The position numbers were made by a program, and so were the translations under genes. The notes below the pieces were generated by a model. That model saw only the letters and a program-made list of their open reading frames with translations. It was not told the origin of the DNA and made no database searches. Shown one piece after another: positions 15,686 to 23,558 of a DNA stretch of 50,885 nucleotides (within the stretch, counting starts at the first letter, position 1; every line of letters begins with the position of its first letter). Origin of the DNA: Lachnospiraceae bacterium (lineage in GTDB: Bacteria; Bacillota; Clostridia; Lachnospirales; Lachnospiraceae); assembly GCA_022800815.1 (NCBI GenBank), contig JAAWRC010000025.1, forward strand, positions 1 to 50,885, given 5' to 3'.

Positions 15686-17293
15686 CTATGTCCTGGAACG
15701 GAATTCCCTCGGAGTACACTCCTGCGTCTTCTTAAAAAGATAGCTGAAATAATGTGCGTCCTTGTAGCCCACCGCAAAGGCCACCTCCGCCGTCTTCATG
15801 GAGGTACTGCGAAGAAGCTCCTTTGCCTTTTCCATTCGCACGGAAGTTAGAAATTCGATAAAGGTCTGGCCTGTCTCCTGGCTGAAAATGGAACTGAAAT
15901 GGTTGGGGCTTAGGTTCACGCTGGCAGCTACGGAATTCAGCGAGATTCCTTCGTTGTCATAGTTTTCCTCAATATAGGCCCTGGCAGTCTCCAAAAGAGC
16001 ATGGTAGGTCTTTTGGGAAGCGCTCTCTCTGAGTTCAAGTGCCGTCTCAAGCACCTTCGTCAGGTATTCCCCCGCCTGCTCCACCGTGGAAAACATCGCC
16101 GACATATCCTGAGAGTTTCCACAGCGCTCCGCCAATTCCCCATGATCGCACCCAAACTGCTCCGTCAGAGCCGCCGCCGTAAAATAGACGTCCATGGTCA
16201 CATACTGGCGAAAGAGGAGCGATTGAATATTGTCTCCAAAGCTTTGGAAATATTCCCCCAGAAACTCCTTCACCTGCCCCTTGGTTCCGGTTTTCAAAAA
16301 CTGTTCCATGGCTCTGCGGTCCTGTCCTCTCACTCGGAAGGCGCCAAGCTCCAGCTCGTCATCTCCCATCACCGGCTCTTCCCCACTTAAAATAATTCGA
16401 TTTCGTTTTCGCAGATAGCGATAGGCAAAGGCACGGCTGGCCTCCTCATAGCAGCGGCCAAGCTCGCTGATGCGCTCCGTCTCCTTTCCCACTCCGCCAA
16501 AATATTCAAGCTTTGGTCCTGCCTGCTCCACCGTTCTTCTAAGCTTTTTCAGAAATTCCGCTAAAATTTGCTCCAGGGGCTTCTCCCCCATCTCTTTCAG
16601 AATAAAAGCCCAGCCCTCCAGACCAAGCTCCACCATCAAAACCTCCGGCATCTCTCCGGCCATCTCCTCCACAGCCCTGGCCGTCGTATTTTGCTCCTCC
16701 GAGTACCCTTCGGCCTCACCTCCGGCAAAGATTTGAAACAGCACAATCCGGTAACGATTGGCGGCCAAATCCATGCCCAGCTCCCGCCCCTCCTTAAGCA
16801 GAGAAGAGACCGACTTGTTGCCCGACACCAGCCTTCTGAAAAACTTCTGTTTCTCCAGCTCCACATTCTCCCGCCGTTCCCGCTCAAAGGTCTCCAAAAA
16901 TTCCTTCTGCTGCCGCTCCTCCTCCACCAGCTTTCCCACCTTTTTCACGGCTGCAAGAAGCTGCGCCCCGGACACCGGTTTCACCAGATAATCCGTGATG
17001 CCGATGTTAATGCCCTCCTTCGCATATTCAAACTCGTCATACCCGCTTAAAATCATGCACTTGATATCCGGAAGCTCCTGCTTTACCAGACGGCAGAGCT
17101 CCAGACCGTCCATAAAAGGCATCCGAATGTCCGTGATCAAAATGTCCGGCTTTGTCTTCTGAATCAGGGGATAGGCCAATTCCCCGTCCCCGGCCTCCCC
17201 CACGAAAAGAAAGCCTTCCCGCCCCCAGTCGATGTTGTTCTTGATGCCTTCCCGTATGACAATTTCATCCTCCACCAAAAATACTTTCAGCAT
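15686..17293 (-). CDS. YesN-type response regulator with AraC DNA-binding domain
   Basis: 535 residues. The N-terminal receiver has VEDE, phospho-acceptor Asp in ILITDIRMPFMDG and KPV. A ~280-residue middle region is variable, as usual. The C-terminal AraC domain has two helix-turn-helices with VNLSPNHFSSIFSQETGQTF and VAFAVGYKDAHYFSYLFKK. The start was set to MLKVFLVEDE, 21 codons inside the open frame, matching the family N-terminus. Cotranscribed with the kinase. It probably activates the importer through the direct repeats at 14162-14240. A hairpin lies between it and the upstream kinase-family gene. Confidence 0.93.
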   Translation of the reverse strand: MLKVFLVEDEIVIREGIKNNIDWGREGFLFVGEAGDGELAYPLIQKTKPDILITDIRMPFMDGLELCRLVKQELPDIKCMILSGYDEFEYAKEGINIGITDYLVKPVSGAQLLAAVKKVGKLVEEERQQKEFLETFERERRENVELEKQKFFRRLVSGNKSVSSLLKEGRELGMDLAANRYRIVLFQIFAGGEAEGYSEEQNTTARAVEEMAGEMPEVLMVELGLEGWAFILKEMGEKPLEQILAEFLKKLRRTVEQAGPKLEYFGGVGKETERISELGRCYEEASRAFAYRYLRKRNRIILSGEEPVMGDDELELGAFRVRGQDRRAMEQFLKTGTKGQVKEFLGEYFQSFGDNIQSLLFRQYVTMDVYFTAAALTEQFGCDHGELAERCGNSQDMSAMFSTVEQAGEYLTKVLETALELRESASQKTYHALLETARAYIEENYDNEGISLNSVAASVNLSPNHFSSIFSQETGQTFIEFLTSVRMEKAKELLRSTSMKTAEVAFAVGYKDAHYFSYLFKKTQECTPREFRSRT

Positions 17294-17328
17294 TTCTGCC
17301 TCCCTTTTTCTTCTGGAAATACACGAAA

Positions 17329-17364
17329 GGGGAGCGGTTCTTTCAGTCGGAAACACGCTCCCCC
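17329..17364 (-). terminator. Hairpin after the sugar kinase gene
   Basis: In the minus transcript GGGGAGCG (17363-17356) pairs with CGCTCCCC (17336-17329), followed by TTTCGTGT. The T-run is weak, so it may be an attenuator or a stabilising 3' hairpin that separates the metabolic genes from the two-component system. Confidence 0.5.
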
Positions 17365-17377
17365 TCCTAATAAGTGT

Positions 17378-18973
17378 TTAGCGTAAGACGTCCACGGCGG
17401 CACGCTCGATGGGAAGGCCGCCGGCATACTGCTTAATAAAGGCATTGAAGCCTGCGACATCTGCCGCATCCGGAGAAAGCTTTTCGGCCTTTACGTCCGC
17501 AAACACCCGGTCTGCCAGATAGCTTCCAAGGCTCTCCCCGTCCTGCTTGTTTTTCACGTAGGCGGCCAGAAGCGCCACGCCCCAGGCGCCGCCCTCTCCC
17601 GCCGTCTCCATCACGGAAACCGGCGCATTTACAGCCGCCGCCAGGAGCCTTTGTCCGACTCCCTTCGTCTTAAAGAGACCGCCGTGCCCCAAAATCTCAT
17701 CCGCCTGAACGTCCTCCTCCCTAAAGAGAAGATCCAGGCCGGTCTTTAAAGCCCCGAGGGAAGTCATCAGATGCACACGCATGAAATTGGCCAGGTTGAA
17801 CTTTGCGTCCGGCGTCCGTACAAACAGCGGGCGCCCCTCCTCAAAACCGGTCAAATGCTCCCCGGAGAAATAATTGTAGGCCAGGAGGCCGCCGCAGTCG
17901 GGATCCCCCTCCAGGGCCTTGTTGTATAAGGTGCCAAACAGCTTGTCCATGGAAACCTCCGCACCGATGGCCTCTGCAAACTCCCGGAAAAGGTTCACCC
18001 AGGCATTTAAGTCTGAGGTACAGTTGTTGCAGTGGACCATGCCCACCAGACTGCCGTCCGGCGTCGTCACCAGGTCAATCTCCGGATGTACCTTTTTGAG
18101 TTCCCGCTCCAGAACGATCATGGCAAAGACGGAGGTGCCGGCAGAAACATTTCCTGTGCGCTTCTTCACGCTGTTGGTGGCCGCCATGCCCGTACCGGCG
18201 TCTCCCTCCGGCGGGCAGAGCACGATCCCGGCCGCAAGGTCTCCGGAAGGATCCAAAAGCCTTGCACCCTCCTCTGTCAGCATCCCCGCCGGCTCTCCGG
18301 CCACGAGAACCTCCGGCAAAATCTCCGAAAGCTTCCAGGGATACCGCTTGTCCGCCACCAGTTCTTCAAATTGGCGGATCATCCGCTCGTTAAATTTCTT
18401 CGTACCCGTATCAATGGGGAACATACCGGAGGCCTCTCCCACTCCCAAAACCTTTCTCCCGGTCAGCTTCCAGTGAACATAGCCGGCCAAAGTCGTGATA
18501 TGGGATAGCCTTGCCAAATGCTCCTCTCCATTCAAAACCGCCTGGTACAGATGAGCGATGCTCCACCTCTGGGGAATGTTGTACTGAAACAGCTCCGTGA
18601 GCTCCTTCGACGCCTCACCCGTGATCGTATTGCGCCAAGTACGGAAAGGCACCAGAAGCTCCCCGGCCCCGTCAAAGGCCAGATACCCGTGCATCATCGC
18701 ACTGAAGCCCATGGAGCCGATGGAAATGAGCGTCACCCCGTATTGTCTCTTCACATCCTCCTTGAGCGCCCGGTAACTTCCCTGGACCCCCTTCCAGACA
18801 TCCTCCAGCGAGTAGGTCCAGATGCCATTCTCCAGCCGGTTCTCCCAGTCGTAGCTTCCGGAGGCGAGAACCTCGTGGTTCTCGCCGATTAAAACCGCCT
18901 TAATCCTGGTGGACCCAAGCTCCATCCCCAAGGCCGTCCTACCCTTCTCAATCATGTCCCTTTCATTTCCCAT
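17378..18973 (-). CDS. FGGY-family carbohydrate kinase, probable L-ribulokinase
   Basis: 531 residues. An FGGY sugar kinase: [14 protein letters not shown] is the N-terminal phosphate loop, [16 protein letters not shown] and [15 protein letters not shown] belong to the ATPase fold, and [17 protein letters not shown] the C-terminal domain. It lies directly after L-arabinose isomerase, so phosphorylation of L-ribulose is the expected reaction. It belongs to the xylulokinase-like subgroup, not classical AraB, so the assignment rests on context. The start MGNERD has GGAGAAGGA ahead. The 61-bp gap to araA holds part of a dispersed repeat. The 4-epimerase AraD is not in the window. Confidence 0.85.
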   Translation of the reverse strand: MGNERDMIEKGRTALGMELGSTRIKAVLIGENHEVLASGSYDWENRLENGIWTYSLEDVWKGVQGSYRALKEDVKRQYGVTLISIGSMGFSAMMHGYLAFDGAGELLVPFRTWRNTITGEASKELTELFQYNIPQRWSIAHLYQAVLNGEEHLARLSHITTLAGYVHWKLTGRKVLGVGEASGMFPIDTGTKKFNERMIRQFEELVADKRYPWKLSEILPEVLVAGEPAGMLTEEGARLLDPSGDLAAGIVLCPPEGDAGTGMAATNSVKKRTGNVSAGTSVFAMIVLERELKKVHPEIDLVTTPDGSLVGMVHCNNCTSDLNAWVNLFREFAEAIGAEVSMDKLFGTLYNKALEGDPDCGGLLAYNYFSGEHLTGFEEGRPLFVRTPDAKFNLANFMRVHLMTSLGALKTGLDLLFREEDVQADEILGHGGLFKTKGVGQRLLAAAVNAPVSVMETAGEGGAWGVALLAAYVKNKQDGESLGSYLADRVFADVKAEKLSPDAADVAGFNAFIKQYAGGLPIERAAVDVLR

Positions 18974-18990
18974 AATCTTCCTTCTCCTTT

Positions 18991-19034
18991 CCATATTTCA
19001 CAAAGATTCTGACGATTGCTTCCAGGAAAAGGCC
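18991..19034 (-). repeat. Dispersed palindromic repeat, partial copy C
   Basis: Plus-strand AAAGATTCTGACGATTGCTT continues with CCAGGAAAAGGC to 19033. This 32-bp run differs at two positions from the inverted right arm of the full copy at 35007-35218. The repeat ends at the araA stop codon, inside the araA-araB junction. Confidence 0.7.
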
Positions 19035-20522
19035 TCAGAATCTGCACTGCGAATTCCAGCGCAGCTCATTTTTCAGGCTGCGAATGGTCGTGTCCTTGTC
19101 AATGTAGACCACCTCGATACCCATGGCGGCACCCCAGTCGCCGATCTGCTCCGCAGTCAGGTCGTAGGAGAACGCCGTGTGATGGGCACCTCCGGCCAGA
19201 ATCCAACTCTCGGCGCCGGTCGCCAGGTCAGGCTGCGGGGTCCAGAAGGCCGTCGCCACGGGAAGCTTCGGCATGGGCTTCTCCACCTTCTTGCAGTCCA
19301 CCGTGTTGACGATCAGACGGAAGCGGTTTCCCAGGTCGATTAAGGATGTCGCCACGGCCGGGCCGGTCTTGGAGGTAAACACCAGACGGGCCGGATCCTC
19401 CCTGTCGCCCATGCTTAAGGGATTGACCTTGATGCCGATCTTCCCCTCCGCAATGGTCGGGCACACCTCCAGCATATGGGCCTGCAAAATCCCCTCCTTG
19501 CCGGGAACCAGATTGTAGGTGTAGTCCTCCATAAAGGAGGTTCCTTTCGCATCCTTCATGCCCGCCGTCATCAGCTTCATGAGGCGCACCATGGCCGCCG
19601 TCTTCCAGTCGCCCTCCGCACCGAAGCCGTAACCCTTCTCCATGAGCCTCTGGATGGCCAGCCCCGGAAGCTGCTGCAAGGCCCCCAGGTCGCCGAAATG
19701 GGTCACAATGGCGTGATAATCCTTTTCCTTCAGGAACCGCTCAAAGCCGATCTCAATCCCCGCCTGCACGGCCACGTGTCTCCTGAACTCCTCCGGATCC
19801 CTGCCCTCCAGCAGAATCTCATATGTATCATAATATTCTTCCACCAGTGCGTCAACATCGCCCTTGGACACATCCTTCACATAATCGGCGATCTCGTTCA
19901 CCGGGTAGGCGTCGACCTCCCAGCCGAACTTGATCTGGGCCTCCACCTTGTCCCCCTCGGTCACGGCCACGTTCCGCATGTTGTCCGCCACCCGGACCAC
20001 CCGGATGTGGCTGCTCTCCATGATGCCGATGGCCGTCCGCATCCAGGAGGCGATCCTCTTTACCACCCTCTCGTCGGCCCAGTGGCCCACGATCACCTTC
20101 CGCTCAATCCCCATGCGGGTCACGATATGACCGTACTCCCGGTCACCGTGGGCGGACTGGTTCTCATTCATGAAATCCATGTCGATGGTGTCGTAAGGGA
20201 TCTCCTCATTGAACTGGGTGTGCAGATGGAGGAGCGGCTTTCTGTACTCCTGCAGCCCCAAAATCCAGGACTTGGCCGGAGAAAAGGTGTGCATCCAGGT
20301 GATCACGCCGGCGCAGGCTTCATCTGCATTGGCCTCATTGAAAGTCTTCCGGATCAGCTCGTTGGTAATGAGCGTGGGCTTCCAAACCACCTCGTAGGGA
20401 AGCAGACCGGACGCATTCAGATGCTCCACAATGATTTTGGAATGCTCCGCCACATGGGCCAGGCACTCATCCCCATAAAGATCCTGCGAACCGGTTGCAA
20501 ACCAGAATTGATACTTTTTCAT
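19035..20522 (-). CDS. araA: L-arabinose isomerase
   Basis: 495 residues, the normal length, converting L-arabinose to L-ribulose in the cytoplasm. The N-terminus KKYQFWFATGSQDLYGDE and blocks GFGAEGDWKTAAMVRLM, GTSFMEDYTYN and the C-terminal GGAHHTAFS with catalytic/metal His residues are diagnostic. The coding end is unusual only in that a dispersed repeat begins at the stop. It follows araR by 58 bp, in which a 12-bp inverted repeat lies. AAGGAGG precedes the ATG. Confidence 0.97.
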   Translation of the reverse strand: MKKYQFWFATGSQDLYGDECLAHVAEHSKIIVEHLNASGLLPYEVVWKPTLITNELIRKTFNEANADEACAGVITWMHTFSPAKSWILGLQEYRKPLLHLHTQFNEEIPYDTIDMDFMNENQSAHGDREYGHIVTRMGIERKVIVGHWADERVVKRIASWMRTAIGIMESSHIRVVRVADNMRNVAVTEGDKVEAQIKFGWEVDAYPVNEIADYVKDVSKGDVDALVEEYYDTYEILLEGRDPEEFRRHVAVQAGIEIGFERFLKEKDYHAIVTHFGDLGALQQLPGLAIQRLMEKGYGFGAEGDWKTAAMVRLMKLMTAGMKDAKGTSFMEDYTYNLVPGKEGILQAHMLEVCPTIAEGKIGIKVNPLSMGDREDPARLVFTSKTGPAVATSLIDLGNRFRLIVNTVDCKKVEKPMPKLPVATAFWTPQPDLATGAESWILAGGAHHTAFSYDLTAEQIGDWGAAMGIEVVYIDKDTTIRSLKNELRWNSQCRF

Positions 20523-20556
20523 TTTCTTAATCCTCCTTAAATAGATTCAAACTATA

Positions 20557-20584
20557 GTAAACGGCAAATTACTTTGTCGTTTAC
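20557..20584. promoter_or_regulatory. 12-bp inverted repeat between araR and araA
   Basis: GTAAACGGCAAA (20557-20568), 4-bp spacer TTAC, TTTGTCGTTTAC (20573-20584): one mismatch. The right arm contains the araR stop codon and the repeat sits ~35 bp before the araA start. No T-run follows, so it is more likely an operator than a terminator. It does not match the GTACAAAT half-sites found upstream of araR. Confidence 0.55.
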
Positions 20585-21678
20585 CATATTTTCTTCACGG
20601 AATCCCGCTCCGAAAGGCGGGCCTCAAACCCAAAGTCTTCCCCCGGAAGGCCATTTTTTATCATAGAAAGCAGTACTTCTGCCGCTTTCTCTCCCAGCCT
20701 TCCCTTGGGGTGCCCGACGGAAGTCAGCCCCACATTTCCTCTGAGAGCCAGCTCCGTGTCGTCCACGCTCACGATGGAAATATCCTCCGGCACCAAAATT
20801 CCATTCCTCTTGAGCAACTCCATAACCTTGATGGCCGTCTCGTCATTGTAGCAGAGGATCCCGCTGCAGCTTCCCAGATAATCCACCAGCTTTCTCTCCA
20901 TTCCGGGAAAATCGGCGGCATCCTCTGTGTCAAACCACACCATACTCCTCTCCCGGTCATAGATCCCGGCCTCCCAAAGTCCTCTCATAAATCCCTGATA
21001 ACGCCTGATGCCCTGTCCGTCATCAGATTTGAAGAGGCCCCCCAGCCTTCTGTGGCCGCAGGAAATCAGATGCTTAGCAGCCAGATACCCTGCCTCCTCG
21101 TCCCGCAGGGCAACCATGGGACAGTCCCCAAGCTCCGGATACCTGCTGTTTAAAAACACAATGGGAATCCCCCGTGCCATAAGCTCCCGGTACAGGGAAA
21201 GATTGGGATTGGGCAGGGCGCTCTTGGTGGTTTCTATAATCAACCCCCTGAGATCCTGAGTCAGAAGATCCCGGAGAACCTCCGCCTCCCGCCAAAGCCG
21301 GTTGCCCGTAAAGGCAAGCTGCATCTGGAAGCCCTGCTCGGAAAGCGTGCTCTCGATGCCCCGGATAATCCCCGGAAAAATGTAGTTGTCCACGTAGGTA
21401 GTGACCACGGCGATGCGCCTGCCTTTCCGCTGCTCCTCCGCCTCCCTGTCCACCACGAAAGTCCCGCTTCCCTGGCGGCTGCGAAGGATCCCCGCTTCCT
21501 CAAGCACCGAGAGGGCCTTCCGCACCGTCTGACGGCTCACCTCAAACTGCTCCTGAAACTTTTGCTCCGAAGGGAGCCTCTCTCCGGGCCGAAACATCCC
21601 ATCCTCAATGTTCTGCCTGATCCAATCTGCCAATACCTGATACTTTGCCATCACTTCGTCTCTTTCCTGTTCTTCCAT
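20581..21678 (-). CDS. araR: AraR-type transcriptional repressor (GntR DNA-binding plus LacI-like effector domain)
   Basis: 365 residues. The N-terminal winged helix is GntR type (GERLPSEQKFQEQFEVSRQT, then VRKALSVLEEAGILRSRQGS). The C-terminal ~280 residues are a sugar-binding domain like LacI (VVTTYVDNYIFPGIIRGIES, CYNDETAIKVME, ISIVSVDDTELA). That hybrid is the hallmark of AraR, and araA follows directly. ATG 21678 has AAAGGA seven bases away. Two other Mets nearby are possible starts. Two promoters and repeated GTACAAAT half-sites lie upstream, suggesting autorepression relieved by arabinose. Confidence 0.92.
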   Translation of the reverse strand: MEEQERDEVMAKYQVLADWIRQNIEDGMFRPGERLPSEQKFQEQFEVSRQTVRKALSVLEEAGILRSRQGSGTFVVDREAEEQRKGRRIAVVTTYVDNYIFPGIIRGIESTLSEQGFQMQLAFTGNRLWREAEVLRDLLTQDLRGLIIETTKSALPNPNLSLYRELMARGIPIVFLNSRYPELGDCPMVALRDEEAGYLAAKHLISCGHRRLGGLFKSDDGQGIRRYQGFMRGLWEAGIYDRERSMVWFDTEDAADFPGMERKLVDYLGSCSGILCYNDETAIKVMELLKRNGILVPEDISIVSVDDTELALRGNVGLTSVGHPKGRLGEKAAEVLLSMIKNGLPGEDFGFEARLSERDSVKKIW

Positions 21679-21713
21679 CTCGTTTCCTTTGACCATCTGC
21701 TTGTCTTCTCTCT

Positions 21714-21742
21714 ATTGTAATGCCATTTTGCCCGGGATACAA
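21714..21742 (-). promoter_or_regulatory. Proximal araR promoter
   Basis: On the minus strand TTGTAT (21742-21737), 17 bp, TACAAT (21719-21714). The -35 is part of the AraR-like palindrome at 21737-21755, so binding there would block RNA polymerase. Confidence 0.6.
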
Positions 21743-21787
21743 GAACAATTTGTACTGTTTTACCACCTTCCTTCTTCTAATTTGTAC
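21737..21787 (-). promoter_or_regulatory. AraR-like half-sites
   Basis: AATTTGTAC occurs at 21747-21755 and 21779-21787, 32 bp (three turns) apart. The first forms an imperfect palindrome with ATACAAG at 21737-21743. Known AraR operators of Bacillus are built from ATTTGTAC/GTACAAAT arms, so these fit the encoded regulator. Confidence 0.6.
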
Positions 21788-21830
21788 CTTCCATGTTCTT
21801 CTTGTATGCTTTTTCTTTACTTCTGATTTA

Positions 21831-21859
21831 TTTATATATCATTCTGCACAATATGTCAA
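21831..21859 (-). promoter_or_regulatory. Distal, near-consensus araR promoter
   Basis: On the minus strand TTGACA... the hexamer TTGACA reads from 21859 to 21854, then 17 bp, then TATAAA (21836-21831). Both AraR-like half-sites lie downstream, in the path of this promoter. Confidence 0.7.
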
Positions 21860-22024
21860 TACTTATTTTTTATTTATACTGTTATATTTTGATGTATAAT
21901 AATATAATTATATTATTTGTATCTATTCTATAAAGTAACAATTTGAAAAATTGGATAAAGAAACGTTCTTCCCCCTCCCATGGCCGCCCCGCACCGATTT
22001 TTCCTTGGGGGGATCCAGAGGTGA

Positions 22025-22069
22025 CAAAAAAATTCCCTGCCGCCTGTCTGTCATGGCGTTAGGGAATTT
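22025..22069 (-). terminator. Terminator of the cysS-mrnC-rlmB operon
   Basis: AAATTCCCT (22030-22038) and AGGGAATTT (22061-22069) form a 9-bp stem, extended by GCC/GGC pairing, and the minus transcript continues into a run of T. Confidence 0.85.
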
Positions 22070-22129
22070 CTATTTTATACCTTTAGTTCCACCCTGTTTT
22101 TAGGGTAAATCGATAACAATAATTATTTT

Positions 22130-22278
22130 TCAAAACTGTCCGCCCATTTTTTTAAGCTCTGCGGCATTCTGCCTTCCGTTCAAAAGCCTTCCGTCCGTTA
22201 TCGTCGCCGACGGTACGATCTCCTGCAGGGTTTCCGCCGTCTTTCCAAGTCCACTGCCACCGGACGTGACAAACCCTC
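22130..22278 (-). pseudogene. C-terminal remnant of a flavodoxin-family protein
   Basis: Immediately after the rlmB stop, one frame reads GGFVTSGGSGLGKTAETLQE, then IVPSATITDGRLLNGRQNAA and ELKKMGGQF, stop. TSGGSG-G-TAE-LQ and DG-LLNGRQ are the C-terminal signature of flavodoxin-like NAD(P)H/FMN proteins of Clostridia. The N-terminal ~110 residues, including the FMN phosphate loop, are missing and no start or ribosome site exists, so it is a leftover. A terminator follows. Confidence 0.75.
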
Positions 22279-23022
22279 CTATTTTCCCATTCTCTGGCGC
22301 AGGACCTCGTAGGCCAGCACTCCGGCCGCCACCGACGCATTGAGGGAGTCGACGTCCCCCTTCATGGGAATCGCCGCAGCCATGTCGCACCGTTCCTTCA
22401 CCAGGCGGCCCACACCCTCCCCCTCGTTTCCTATGATCACGCCGAGGGGGCCCGTCAAATCCAGGTCGTACATGAGGGTCCCGCCCATGTCGGCGCAGAC
22501 GAACCACATGCCTTTCTTTTTCAGCTCCTCCATCACCGCCGTCAGGTTCGTCACCTTCGCCACCGGCGTATAATTCAGGGCCCCGGCCGAAGCCCTGGCT
22601 ACCACGGCGGTAAGCCCCGCCGCCCGCCTCTTCGGAATGATCACCCCGTGGGCCCCGGCCTGATTGGCCGTCCGTATGATCGCCCCCAGGTTGTGAGGAT
22701 CCTCAATTCCGTCAAGCAGAAATAAAAAAGGCGGTTCTCCCTTCTTTCCCGCCATGGCCAGCATGTCCTCCACCGAGGCGTACTCGTAGGCCGCCGCATA
22801 GGCGACGACCCCCTGGTGCTTTCCGGTCTCCGAAAGCTGGTCCAGCCGGATTTTCGGCACGTACTGAATCAGCGTGTCCTGTTTTCTGGCCATCCTGGCG
22901 ATGCTTGACACCGGCCCGTCCTGACAGCCCTTCAAAAGAAACAGCCGGTCAATGGTTTTTCCCGAACGAAAGGCCTCCAGCACTGCGTTGCGCCCCTCGA
23001 TCACCGATTCCTCATATCTCAT
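22279..23022 (-). CDS. rlmB: 23S rRNA (guanosine-2'-O)-methyltransferase RlmB / TrmH family
   Basis: 247 residues of the SpoU (SPOUT) family. An N-terminal substrate-binding domain begins VIEGRNAVLEAFRSGK. The SAM-binding knot is made of DGIEDPHNLGAIIRTANQAG, GVIIGNEGEGV and IPMKGDVDSLNASVAAGV, the three SpoU motifs. It methylates a 23S rRNA guanosine 2'-hydroxyl. Its ATG overlaps the mrnC stop by 4 bp, the conserved cysS-mrnC-rlmB order of Firmicutes. Confidence 0.94.
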   Translation of the reverse strand: MRYEESVIEGRNAVLEAFRSGKTIDRLFLLKGCQDGPVSSIARMARKQDTLIQYVPKIRLDQLSETGKHQGVVAYAAAYEYASVEDMLAMAGKKGEPPFLFLLDGIEDPHNLGAIIRTANQAGAHGVIIPKRRAAGLTAVVARASAGALNYTPVAKVTNLTAVMEELKKKGMWFVCADMGGTLMYDLDLTGPLGVIIGNEGEGVGRLVKERCDMAAAIPMKGDVDSLNASVAAGVLAYEVLRQRMGK

Positions 23023-23558
23023 AACACATCCTCTGCGGAAACAGTTTGTCCAACCTCCGCCTGCGTTTCTTCTTCCTGTTCCTCAGCCGGCTCCCGAGAC
23101 GCTGTTCCCGCTCCGTCTCTCCCGTAAAATTCCAGACAAAGCTCTAAAAGCTCCGTCATCCGCTCATTCTGTCCCGTCAGGTAAAGATAGCCAAACAAAG
23201 CCTCCAGCCCCGTGGCATGGCGGTATTCCGACATGGTCGCATGTTTCGCCCGGCTGGGCGCCTGGGCATTCCTTCCCCGTCTGTAAACGCTCGTTTCCTC
23301 CTCGGAAAGCGCCTCCAGGATACCGCGGATCATCTGTGACTGAGCTTTCGCCTGCACCAGGCCGCTGCATTCCTCATGCAGCTTCCCGGGGGCCGTGTTC
23401 CCCCGCCCCGCCACAATGGTGCGGATGTAAAGGCTGAACACGGCGTCCCCGATAAAGGCCAGCGTCAGGGGGGAATAGGTGCGGATATCCTTCCCGCAAA
23501 AAAATTTCTCTCTCTGGTCCAGAAGTCTGTCCACGCACTCTCTTACGCTCTCGTCCAT
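23019..23558 (-). CDS. mrnC: Mini-ribonuclease III (23S rRNA maturation)
   Basis: 179 residues: an RNase III catalytic domain without the double-stranded RNA-binding domain. The core begins YSPLTLAFIGDAVFSLYIRT with catalytic Asp in GDAV, and a second acidic region ATGLEALFGYLYLTGQ completes the site. Processes 23S rRNA ends. The last ~40 residues (EPAEEQEEETQAEVGQ) are an acidic tail beyond the usual family length of about 140. It overlaps cysS by 16 bp upstream and rlmB by 4 bp downstream. Confidence 0.93.
   Translation of the reverse strand: MDESVRECVDRLLDQREKFFCGKDIRTYSPLTLAFIGDAVFSLYIRTIVAGRGNTAPGKLHEECSGLVQAKAQSQMIRGILEALSEEETSVYRRGRNAQAPSRAKHATMSEYRHATGLEALFGYLYLTGQNERMTELLELCLEFYGRDGAGTASREPAEEQEEETQAEVGQTVSAEDVL

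Larger units (their letters stand above)
21721..22129. other. 409-bp intergenic region between araR and the flavodoxin remnant
   Basis: Holds the araR promoters and AraR-like sites (21714-21859), a very A+T-rich stretch at about 21860-21960 in which I see no gene, and a terminator at 22025-22069. The abrupt change to A+T richness contrasts with the G+C-rich genes on both sides. Confidence 0.7.
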
